Positions 1 to 5,775 of a stretch of DNA of 5,775 bases are shown here, piece by piece. The position numbers were made by a program, and so were the translations under genes. The DNA is from Gemmatimonas phototrophica (lineage in GTDB: Bacteria; Gemmatimonadota; Gemmatimonadetes; Gemmatimonadales; Gemmatimonadaceae). The stretch spans positions 1 through 5,775 of the forward strand of contig CAMBRJ010000212.1 in the NCBI GenBank assembly GCA_945870175.1, given 5' to 3'. Position 1 is the stretch's first letter, and the number at the start of each line of letters is the position of its first letter. The notes below the pieces were generated by a model. That model was given only the letters and a program-made list of their open reading frames with translations, was not told the origin of the DNA and did not search any database.

Positions 1-2
1 GC

Positions 3-782
3 CTCGGCTGGCGCTTCGTGAATCCGCGCATGAAGCAGCTGCACGGCACCGACTCGATGGGCGAGACGGCGGAGAACGTGGCGGCGCAGTACGGCGTATC
101 GCGCGACGATCAGGATGCCTTCGCGGTGCGCTCGCAACAGAAGGCCGCCGTCGCGCAGCGCGAGGGACGTCTGGCCGAGGAGATCGTGCCGATGTCGATC
201 CCGCAGCGAAAGGGCGACGCGGTGCTGGTGGCACAGGATGAGTTCCTGCGTCCCGACACGACAATGCAGACGCTCGCCAAGCTCAAACCGGCGTTCCGAC
301 ATGATGGGATGGGCTCGGTCACGGCGGGCAACGCGAGTGGCCTCAACGACGGCGCCGCCGCGTTGCTGATCGCGTCGGGCCGTGCGGCCGCGCAGTATGG
401 CCTCACCCCGACGGCGCGGATTGTGTCGAGCGCGGCGGCCGGCGTGGAGCCACGCATCATGGGCATGGGGCCGGTGCCGTCCACGCGACTCGCGTTGTCG
501 CGGGCCGGTCTCACGCTGGATCAGATGGACGTGATCGAACTGAACGAAGCCTTCGCGGCGCAGGGGCTGGCGTGTCTGCGCGAACTCGGCGTGGCCGACG
601 ACGATGCGCGCGTGAACCCGAATGGTGGTGCGATCGCCCTCGGACATCCGTTGGGCATGAGCGGCGCCCGCCTGGCGCTCACCGCCGCCCGCGAACTGCG
701 CCGTCGCAACGGCCGCTACGCGCTCTGCACCATGTGCATCGGCGTGGGGCAAGGTTTCGCCATGATCATCGAGCGGGTCTGA
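3..782 (+). CDS. paaJ: 3-oxoadipyl-CoA/3-oxo-5,6-dehydrosuberyl-CoA thiolase, C-terminal part (5' end outside window)
   Basis: This is the C-terminal part of an acetyl-CoA acyltransferase that would cleave 3-oxoadipyl-CoA, and in the phenylacetate pathway also 3-oxo-5,6-dehydrosuberyl-CoA, with CoA. The reading frame is open to the left edge, and the residues before the first in-frame GTG (18-20) read LGWRF, continuing into VNPRMKQLHGTDSMGETAENVA. That stretch matches the GWRFVNP...DSMPETAENVA block of PaaJ/PcaF, so the true start lies upstream. The NEAFAAQ block is present, as is GGAIALGHPLG with the catalytic His at 645-647. The closing CTMCIGVGQG contains the C-terminal catalytic Cys at 735-737. 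The N-terminal nucleophilic Cys would be outside the window. The TGA stop is 5 bases before paaY. Sequence alone does not separate PaaJ from PcaF of the beta-ketoadipate pathway; the paaY and paaZ neighbours favour PaaJ. Confidence 0.93.
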   Translation, partial: LGWRFVNPRMKQLHGTDSMGETAENVAAQYGVSRDDQDAFAVRSQQKAAVAQREGRLAEEIVPMSIPQRKGDAVLVAQDEFLRPDTTMQTLAKLKPAFRHDGMGSVTAGNASGLNDGAAALLIASGRAAAQYGLTPTARIVSSAAAGVEPRIMGMGPVPSTRLALSRAGLTLDQMDVIELNEAFAAQGLACLRELGVADDDARVNPNGGAIALGHPLGMSGARLALTAARELRRRNGRYALCTMCIGVGQGFAMIIERV

Positions 783-787
783 GCGCC

Positions 788-1393
788 GTGATCTACGCGT
801 TCGATGGTTTCATTCCCGTGGTGCATGCGTCGGCCTTCGTGCATCCGCAGGCGTCGGTCACGGGTAACGTGATCATTGGTCGCGACGTGTACGTGGGCCC
901 CGGTGCCGCCATTCGTGGTGACTGGGGCGGCATCGTGATCGAAGACGGCTGCAACGTGCAGGAGAATTGCACCATTCACATGTTCCCCGGCGTCGTCGTG
1001 CGGCTCGAAGCGAGTGCGCACATCGGTCACGGCGCCATCGTGCATGGCGCGCACATCGGGGCGAATGCGCTGATCGGCATGAACGCCGTCATCATGGACA
1101 ACGCGGTGGTCGGTGCCGGATGCGTCGTCGGTGCGCTCTGCTTCGTTCCCACGGGCATGGAGATTCCACCGCGCAAAGTTGTGGTGGGAAACCCCGCCAA
1201 GATCGTGAAGGATGTGACCGACGACATGCTGGACTGGAAAACGTCGGGCACCCAGTTGTATCAGCAGTTGCCGGCGGCCATGCGCGCAAGTTGGCGCGTC
1301 GTCGAGCCGCTGCGTGAAATCCCCGTTGATCGCCCCACGCAGTCGAGCGTGTTGAAGAACTGGAAGAACACCCGCGAGGAAGGAACGACGTGA
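788..1393 (+). CDS. paaY: PaaY, hexapeptide-repeat thioesterase of phenylacetate catabolism
   Basis: This 201-residue protein has a left-handed beta-helix (gamma carbonic anhydrase-like) fold and resembles E. coli PaaY (about 196 residues) from end to end. The N-terminus IYAFDGFIPVV aligns with IYQIDGLTPVV. Hexapeptide-type repeats run through residues 15-120, with RGDWG at 43-47. The expected zinc ligands are H64, H81 and H86, the last two with the family's HxxxxH spacing. The C-terminal helix carries LDWKTSGTQLYQ and VEPLREI, which are PaaY-specific. From published work on PaaY, its role is hydrolysis of a dead-end ring CoA ester (2-hydroxycyclohepta-1,4,6-triene-1-carboxyl-CoA), relieving inhibition and CoA trapping. 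The GTG at 788 was chosen because it fits the family N-terminus; no ATG is available nearby and the Shine-Dalgarno is weak (GAG within the end of paaJ). Translation is probably coupled to paaJ across the 5-base gap, and its stop overlaps the paaZ start by one base. Confidence 0.94.
   Translation: MIYAFDGFIPVVHASAFVHPQASVTGNVIIGRDVYVGPGAAIRGDWGGIVIEDGCNVQENCTIHMFPGVVVRLEASAHIGHGAIVHGAHIGANALIGMNAVIMDNAVVGAGCVVGALCFVPTGMEIPPRKVVVGNPAKIVKDVTDDMLDWKTSGTQLYQQLPAAMRASWRVVEPLREIPVDRPTQSSVLKNWKNTREEGTT
1376..1384 (+). promoter_or_regulatory. Strong ribosome binding site for paaZ
   Basis: GAGGAAGGA lies inside the last codons of paaY, with 8 bases between it and the ATG at 1393. It is the only strong Shine-Dalgarno I noticed at a gene start in this window. 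It helps decide between three in-frame starts: GTG 1390 is too close to its 3' end, ATG 1393 is well spaced and aligns with E. coli PaaZ, and ATG 1399 is also reachable but would lose aligned N-terminal residues. Confidence 0.75.
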
Positions 1394-3450
1394 TGTACAT
1401 GCTCAAGAACTATGCGATGGGTCAGTGGGTCGCCGGCACCGGCCGCAAGGCCGATCTCTTCGATGCCGTCACCGGCGACAAGATCGGTGAGTCGTCCAGC
1501 GACGGCCTCGATTTCAAAGCGATGATGCACTACGCCCGCTCGGTGGGCGGCCCGAAGATGCGTGCGCTCACCTTTCATCAGCGCGCGGCGATGCTGAAGG
1601 CGATCGCCAAGGTGTTGATGGAGCGCAAGGATGACTTCTATGCGCTGTCGTACCTCACCGGCGCCACGAAGACCGACTCGTGGGTGGACATCGAAGGCGG
1701 CATCGGCACCTTCTTTGCCTACTCGAGCCGCGGCCGTCGCGAGTTCCCCAACGAGTGCTTCCATGTGGAAGGCCCCACCGAGCCGCTGTCGAAGAACGGC
1801 ACGTTCGTGGGTCGGCACATCCTTGTGCCCATCGAAGGCGTGGCGGTGCACATCAACGCTTTCAATTTCCCCGTGTGGGGCATGCTCGAAAAGCTCGCCC
1901 CGGCGTTGCTGGCCGGTGTGCCGTGCATCGTAAAGCCCGCCACGGCGGGCAGTCATCTCGCCGAAGCGGTGTTCCGCACGATCGTCGAGACCGGCATTCT
2001 CCCCGATGGCGCGATTCAGCTGGTGTGTGGCAGCGCGGGCGACATGCTCGACCATCTCGAGGAGCAGGACGTGGTGGCGTTCACCGGCTCGGCGGCCACC
2101 GGTCAGAAGCTCAAGAGCGGCGCGGCGGTGGTGAAGAACTCGGTGCGCTTCAACATGGAAGCCGACTCGCTCAACTGCTCCATCCTTGGTCCCGACGCGG
2201 TCCCGGGCACCGAGGAGTTCGACCTGTTCATCAAGGAAGTGACGCGTGAGATGACGACCAAGGCGGGACAGAAGTGCACCGCCATTCGCCGCTCGATCGT
2301 GCCGGCCGGTCTGGAAGAGGATGTGATCAAGGCGCTCTCGAAGCGCCTGGCGTCCACCACGATCGGTGCCCCGACGGCCGACGGTGTGCGCATGGGCCCG
2401 CTGGCCAGTCGCGCGCAGGTGAATGCGGTGCGGTCGGCCGCCGAGATGATCCGGCATGGAGCCGAACTCGTGTTCGGTGGTGGCGATTTCGAGGTGGTCG
2501 GGGCTGATCGCGAGAAGGGATCCTTCTTCGCGCCGATGCTGATGGTGTGCGACCAGCCGCTCACGCGTCTCGAGGCGCACGATATCGAGGCGTTCGGCCC
2601 GGTGAACACGGTCATGCCGTATCACTCGCTCGAGGAGGCGATCCAGCTGGCGCGCATGGGCAAGGGCTCGCTCGTGGGCTCGCTGGTCACCGCCGACCCA
2701 CAGGTGGCGCGCCGCGTCATTCTCGGCACGGCCGCCTTCCACGGCCGCATGTTGGTGCTCGATCGCACGAGTGCCAAGGAAAGCACCGGCCATGGATCGC
2801 CGCTGCCGCAGCTGGTGCACGGCGGACCGGGGCGGGCCGGTGGCGGTGAAGAAATGGGCGGCGCGCGTGGCGTCACGCACTACATGCAGCGCGTGGCGTT
2901 GCAGGGCAGCCCGAGCATGATCACGGCGATCACACGCGAGTGGACCAAGGGCGCTGACGAGCACACCGACGCGGTGCATCCGTTCCGGAAGACGTTCGAT
3001 GAGCTCGTGATCGGCGACACGCTCATCACGAAGTCGCGCACGATCACGCTGGGCGACATTGAGGCGTTTGCCAATCTCAGCGGCGACACGTTCTACGCGC
3101 ACATGAACGACGACGACGCGCGCAGCAACGGCGTGTTCGAAGGGCGGGTGGCGCACGGCTACTTCATCGTGTCGGCGGCGGCCGGGTTGTTCGTGGAACC
3201 GGCGTTGGGCCCCGTGCTCGCCAACTACGGCATGGAGAAGCTGCGCTTCACCAAGCCGGTGTATCCGGGCGACACCATTCACGTGCGCCTCACGGTCAAG
3301 CAGAAGACCGCCAAGGATACGCCGGACGGCACCATCCCTCAGGGCGTCGTGGAATGGGATGTGGAGGTCATGAATCAGGACAACGAGGCGGTCGCCGTGT
3401 ACTCCATTCTCACGCTGGTGCGCCGCAGTGAGCCAGCGCGCGTTGGCTAG
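1393..3450 (+). CDS. paaZ: PaaZ, bifunctional oxepin-CoA hydrolase / 3-oxo-5,6-dehydrosuberyl-CoA semialdehyde dehydrogenase
   Basis: This 685-residue cytoplasmic fusion enzyme first opens the oxepin-CoA ring (hydratase domain), then oxidises the released aldehyde with NADP+. Residues about 10-515 form the aldehyde dehydrogenase domain: NAFNFPVWGMLEKLAPALLAG, the nucleotide-binding FTGSAATG (230-237), general base E256 in NMEADSLN, and nucleophile C295 in KAGQKCTAIRR. The linker holds the PaaZ-typical KESTGHGSPLPQLVHGGPGRAGGGEE. Residues about 530-680 form the MaoC-type (R)-hydratase domain, with D565 and H570 in SGDTFYAH and then GRVAHGYF. Counting from ATG 1393, E256 and C295 fall at the same numbers as in E. 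coli PaaZ, which supports this start; GTG 1390 would add one residue. The TGATG junction with paaY and the strong Shine-Dalgarno indicate translational coupling. All recognised catalytic residues are intact, and the length is close to the E. coli protein (681). Confidence 0.97.
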   Translation: MYMLKNYAMGQWVAGTGRKADLFDAVTGDKIGESSSDGLDFKAMMHYARSVGGPKMRALTFHQRAAMLKAIAKVLMERKDDFYALSYLTGATKTDSWVDIEGGIGTFFAYSSRGRREFPNECFHVEGPTEPLSKNGTFVGRHILVPIEGVAVHINAFNFPVWGMLEKLAPALLAGVPCIVKPATAGSHLAEAVFRTIVETGILPDGAIQLVCGSAGDMLDHLEEQDVVAFTGSAATGQKLKSGAAVVKNSVRFNMEADSLNCSILGPDAVPGTEEFDLFIKEVTREMTTKAGQKCTAIRRSIVPAGLEEDVIKALSKRLASTTIGAPTADGVRMGPLASRAQVNAVRSAAEMIRHGAELVFGGGDFEVVGADREKGSFFAPMLMVCDQPLTRLEAHDIEAFGPVNTVMPYHSLEEAIQLARMGKGSLVGSLVTADPQVARRVILGTAAFHGRMLVLDRTSAKESTGHGSPLPQLVHGGPGRAGGGEEMGGARGVTHYMQRVALQGSPSMITAITREWTKGADEHTDAVHPFRKTFDELVIGDTLITKSRTITLGDIEAFANLSGDTFYAHMNDDDARSNGVFEGRVAHGYFIVSAAAGLFVEPALGPVLANYGMEKLRFTKPVYPGDTIHVRLTVKQKTAKDTPDGTIPQGVVEWDVEVMNQDNEAVAVYSILTLVRRSEPARVG

Positions 3451-4843
3451 TCCCACCGCGTCCGCACGCAAGCTTGATCGGTCCATCATTGATGGGCCGA
3501 TCGGTCCGGCCATGTGGCGCATGGCCTGGCCGACCGTGTTGCAGAATATGATCGGCGGCCTGCAAGGCATGATCGACCACGCCATGGTCGGTCACTTTGT
3601 GGGCTTCGCCGGCAACGCGGGCATTGGTGTGGGCCTGCAGATCTTTCTCGTCGTGATGGTGTTCTTGGCGTCGTTGTTCAGCGGGATGGGAGTGCTCATC
3701 GCGCGCTTCGCCGGCGCTGGGGACGAGGCCGGGGTGAACCGTGCCGCGTCGCAGGCGTTCCTGCTGGCCGTGGTGCTGTCCATCGGTGTGCTGGCGCCGA
3801 TCGGCTATGTCGCCACCCCGTGGTTGCTCGGACTCGTGAACGCCACGCCAGACGTGCTGAAGGAATCATTGCCGTTCCTGCGCATCATGTTCGTCTTCGG
3901 CTTCGGCATGATGCTGTTCTTCATGCTGGGCGGTGCGCTGCGCTCCGCTGGTGACTCCCGCACGCCGCTCAAGCTTGGCCTCGCCGTCACGATCGGCAAC
4001 ATCGCCTTCAACGTGTTGTTCATTCGCGGCTTCGGACCGGTGCCGGCGTTCGGCACACGCGGGGCCGCGATGGGGACGGTGCTCTCGAGTGGCCTCGTCG
4101 GGGCGTACGCGATCTACAAGCTGTTCAACGGCAGCTGGGTCATCGATTTCCGCCACGTGAGCTGGAAGCCGGACTGGGAGATCATCCGCGCGCTCTTCCG
4201 CTTCGGATTGCCCACGGGGTTGCAGGGCATCGCGATGAACATCGCCGGCGTGATGCTGCTGCGCTTCATCGGGGCCACGAGCATGAGCGCCGAAGCGCAG
4301 GCGTCGTACGCCGTGGGCTATTCACAGCTGTTCTCGTTGGTCTCGTGGACATCGGTCGGCCTGATGGGTGCGGCCGCCGCCATCGCCGGGCAGAATCTCG
4401 GGGCAGGGCAACCGGAGCGCAGCCGGCAGGCGGTGTGGCAGGCGGCGCGGATGGGGCTCGTGATCGCCGTTGTGATGGGGAGCCTCTTCCTCACGATCCC
4501 GGGCGCGCTGCTTGGTCTGTTCGGCCTCACACAACCCGACACCGTGCGCCTCGGCACCGAGCTGCTAGCGTATCTGAGCGTCTCTGGATTGTTCATCACC
4601 GTCGCCCTCACGTTTACCGGCGGCTTGCAGGGCACGGGCGATACACGCAGCCCGCTGTTCATCACGCTCGCCTCGCAGTTCGCCCTCCCAATCGGGATGC
4701 TCACGGCGTTGCAGGCCACACGACCGCTGCAGCCCCGCGACATCTGGCTGGCGATCGTGTTGGGTCATGCCCTCCGGTGCGCGCTGAGCGTGTGGCGGTT
4801 CGAGCAGGGCAAATGGAAGTCGATCGAGGTCAAGCTCGCCTGA
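3428..4843 (+). CDS. MATE-family efflux transporter (NorM/DinF-like)
   Basis: This 471-residue polytopic inner-membrane protein is expected to use a Na+ or H+ gradient to export organic, often cationic or aromatic, compounds. Two MatE halves are visible. The first (about 30-235) starts at WRMAWPTVLQNMIGG and has GMIDHAMVG, where D50 corresponds to the conserved TM1 acidic residue of NorM. The second (about 255-460) starts at FRFGLPTGLQG. The halves repeat each other: GALRSAGDSRTPL (169-181) matches GGLQGTGDTRSPL (398-410), and RFAGAGDEAGVNRA matches QNLGAGQPERSRQA. About 12 hydrophobic segments are expected. The start is uncertain. GTG 3428 overlaps paaZ by 23 bases and TTG 3443 is a second option; neither has a good Shine-Dalgarno. 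ATG 3512 would remove the IIDGPIGPAM segment, which resembles the usual residues before the first MATE helix, so an upstream start is preferred. Substrate is unknown; position suggests a link to phenylacetate catabolism. Confidence 0.9.
   Translation: MSQRALASPTASARKLDRSIIDGPIGPAMWRMAWPTVLQNMIGGLQGMIDHAMVGHFVGFAGNAGIGVGLQIFLVVMVFLASLFSGMGVLIARFAGAGDEAGVNRAASQAFLLAVVLSIGVLAPIGYVATPWLLGLVNATPDVLKESLPFLRIMFVFGFGMMLFFMLGGALRSAGDSRTPLKLGLAVTIGNIAFNVLFIRGFGPVPAFGTRGAAMGTVLSSGLVGAYAIYKLFNGSWVIDFRHVSWKPDWEIIRALFRFGLPTGLQGIAMNIAGVMLLRFIGATSMSAEAQASYAVGYSQLFSLVSWTSVGLMGAAAAIAGQNLGAGQPERSRQAVWQAARMGLVIAVVMGSLFLTIPGALLGLFGLTQPDTVRLGTELLAYLSVSGLFITVALTFTGGLQGTGDTRSPLFITLASQFALPIGMLTALQATRPLQPRDIWLAIVLGHALRCALSVWRFEQGKWKSIEVKLA
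3476..3502 (+). repeat. 12-bp inverted repeat (RNA hairpin) in the first codons of the MATE gene
   Basis: Arm 3476-3487 (GATCGGTCCATC) pairs with arm 3491-3502 (GATGGGCCGATC) over 12 positions, with a single G-U wobble (3482/3496) and a 3-base ATT loop. It begins 25 bases after the paaZ stop and encodes residues D17 to I25 of the transporter if GTG 3428 is the start. There is no U-tract, so it is not a standard intrinsic terminator. It could slow early translation, protect the upstream paaZ mRNA or hide a downstream start. Part of the sequence is fixed by a conserved N-terminal motif, so the pairing may be partly incidental. Confidence 0.6.
3508..3526 (+). repeat. Second, 7-bp inverted repeat enclosing the alternative ATG 3512
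   Basis: GGCCATG (3508-3514) and CATGGCC (3520-3526) pair perfectly around a 5-base loop, only 5 bases after the first hairpin. The alternative start ATG 3512 lies within the left arm, so in RNA it would be paired. CGGTC at 3502-3506 can also pair with GACCG at 3532-3536, giving an enclosing alternative stem. Confidence 0.5.
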
Positions 4844-4885
4844 GAGGACGCGCGACCGCGCCCACGCGCGCTGCACGCACGCGCG
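4844..4885. other. Convergent intergenic gap with a weak GC hairpin
   Basis: These 42 GC-rich bases separate the transporter stop from the stop of the minus-strand gene. GCGCGC at 4866-4871 and again at 4881-4886 is self-complementary and could form a 6-bp stem with a 9-base loop, which would touch the minus-strand stop codon. No run of T follows on either strand. It could act as a bidirectional transcription stop, but alternating GC in such GC-rich DNA is common, so this is only a candidate. Confidence 0.3.
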
Positions 4886-5716
4886 CTACGTCCGCTTGGA
4901 CGCGCGACCATTCGTGGTCCAGATGACGATGACACCGCAGCCCGCGTTGGTGCCGGCGAACTCACCGGGCACGTCGCTGGCGCCGGTGTAGACCTCGATC
5001 GCCTGAATGTCGCGCACCGGGACCAGCGGGCCGAACATGTTGTCCACCCGCTCGTCCACCACGTAGTCGGGAGAACAGCCCAACGGGGCGCGGGCCATCT
5101 GCACCAGGCAGGTCGATCCGGCGCAGGAGTAGCGCACTCCGCGCAGCGGTCGCATGGCGTCCTGCAGCGTCCCGAACTGCCCCTCTTCGAGCTGAGTGCG
5201 GGTGAGATACTGTCCGCGGCCGGTGGTGCGACGGCGCTCGAAGTCGTCGAATCGACGCCCCGCCGACATCGGCGCCGTCACGGGGACGGTGGGCAGGATT
5301 TGCGCTTTGGCGCTGTCCTCGGCGGAGAGCGTGCGCCCCACGGGATCGAGCTCGAGATCCCGCTCCATCACCTCGCGTTGGGCAAAGGCAAGGGTGACCG
5401 ACCCACGGGTGTAGCCGGCGGCGCTCACCAGAAAGCGGTGGATGCCGACCTTGAGCCCGTCGATGCGATAGCGGCCGGCCGAATCCGTGCGCACGCTGGC
5501 CCCGGTCGTGGTCGCGGCCACGGTGGCATCGACCAGCGGGGCGCCGGAGACCGCGTCGAGGATCCGTCCCCGCAGCGTGGCACTCTGTGGGGTGCTCTGG
5601 GCGCCGACGGACGTCGACAGGAGGGCGAAGGCGACGACACCCGGGACGAATCGGCGCAGTCGTGGCGAGCGCAACAGTACGCGCATGGGGGCAGATGCGG
5701 GTCGTAAAGCCGACAT
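4886..5716 (-). CDS. Exported protein with carboxypeptidase-regulatory-like domain and TonB-plug-like domain, no beta-barrel
   Basis: The product is 276 residues from ATG at 5714-5716. A Sec-type signal peptide is visible: basic RSPRLRR (16-22), hydrophobic FVPGVVAFALLSTSV, and a likely cleavage after VGA at residue 39. Residues about 46-125 look like a carboxypeptidase regulatory-like beta-sandwich (LRGRILDAVSGAPLVDATVAATTTGASVRTDSAGRYRIDGLKVG..., shown here only as its start, with the typical SGAPL, DSAGRY and GYTR motifs). Residues about 150-268 resemble a TonB-receptor plug: LRGVRY, DYVVDERV, and a closing IQAIEVYTGASDVPGEF...CGVIVIWT. Four cysteines (198, 203, 214, 260) could form disulfides in the periplasm. 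The outer-membrane barrel of true receptors is absent. An in-frame ATG at 5684-5686 (M11) would still leave the signal peptide intact; neither start has a clear Shine-Dalgarno. Function is unknown; a periplasmic or surface-binding role is plausible. It runs opposite to the paa genes and seems unrelated to them. Confidence 0.82.
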   Translation of the reverse strand: MSALRPASAPMRVLLRSPRLRRFVPGVVAFALLSTSVGAQSTPQSATLRGRILDAVSGAPLVDATVAATTTGASVRTDSAGRYRIDGLKVGIHRFLVSAAGYTRGSVTLAFAQREVMERDLELDPVGRTLSAEDSAKAQILPTVPVTAPMSAGRRFDDFERRRTTGRGQYLTRTQLEEGQFGTLQDAMRPLRGVRYSCAGSTCLVQMARAPLGCSPDYVVDERVDNMFGPLVPVRDIQAIEVYTGASDVPGEFAGTNAGCGVIVIWTTNGRASKRT

Positions 5717-5775
5717 GGTTGGTCCCAGATGGAGAGAATCGAAGCGCGTTCGTACACGTCGTCCCTGAAAAGGGT

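Noticed and set aside
18..782. Thiolase starting at GTG 18 as a complete short gene
   Set aside because: The conserved residues GWRF lie directly upstream in the same frame to the window edge, so the gene is cut by the window and is not a short variant.
572..787. Upstream extension of the paaY frame, overlapping the thiolase
   Set aside because: The added residues are Arg/Pro-rich frame-shadow sequence of the thiolase gene. PaaY homology begins at the GTG at 788.
1261..3585. Very long antisense open frame (774 codons) opposite paaZ
   Set aside because: It lies exactly opposite a gene with intact catalytic motifs. Its translation is rich in His, Arg and Glu, with no recognisable domain, as expected from the complement of high-GC codons. 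No start signal supports it.
3410..3595. Minus-strand short frame over the paaZ/MATE junction, as a possible antisense small gene
   Set aside because: Its His-rich translation comes from reading the MATE N-terminus backwards. No ribosome binding site or known motif is seen.
4866..4886. Intrinsic terminator between the convergent genes
   Set aside because: The GC stem has a large loop and no T-run on either strand. It is kept only as a note on the gap and not called as a terminator.
5717..5775. Promoter for the minus-strand gene
   Set aside because: I looked for -35/-10 pairs on the minus strand (TTTTCA, TACGAA, GATTCT), but none has acceptable spacing. Any promoter is unusual for sigma-70 or lies outside the window.

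Overview
The window looks like a piece of a high-GC bacterial chromosome. The best guess at the source is Gemmatimonadota. That rests mainly on the last gene, a short secreted protein with a carboxypeptidase-regulatory-like domain followed by a TonB-plug-like domain and no barrel, a type I associate with that phylum. The lineage is an inference; the gene identities below do not depend on it.

Positions 1 to 3450 hold the end of a phenylacetic acid (paa) catabolic operon on the plus strand: the 3' part of a 3-oxoadipyl-CoA thiolase (paaJ/pcaF type), paaY (hexapeptide-repeat thioesterase of the gamma-carbonic-anhydrase fold), and a full-length bifunctional paaZ (ring-opening hydrolase/aldehyde dehydrogenase). 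The genes are packed with a 5-base gap and then a 1-base overlap, so they are almost certainly co-transcribed. PaaZ opens the oxepin-CoA ring and oxidises the resulting aldehyde. The thiolase performs the beta-oxidation-like cleavages that release acetyl-CoA and succinyl-CoA. PaaY is thought to hydrolyse a dead-end CoA ester formed when PaaZ's two steps become uncoupled. The upstream paa genes would lie to the left of the window.

Positions 3428 to 4843 hold a MATE-family efflux transporter whose most likely start lies inside the 3' end of paaZ, so it appears to be the last gene of the operon. Its first codons contain a nearly perfect 12-base-pair inverted repeat followed at once by a 7-base-pair one, a possible post-transcriptional control point. 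The pairing of a MATE exporter with the PaaY/PaaZ 'leak-handling' pair is the most interesting feature here and suggests, without proving, export of a toxic ring-derived side product.

A 42-base GC-rich convergent gap (4844-4885) separates the transporter from the minus-strand gene at 4886-5716, which encodes a predicted exported plug-like protein. The last 59 bases are its upstream region, with no convincing promoter. I saw no RNA genes, mobile elements or CRISPR arrays.
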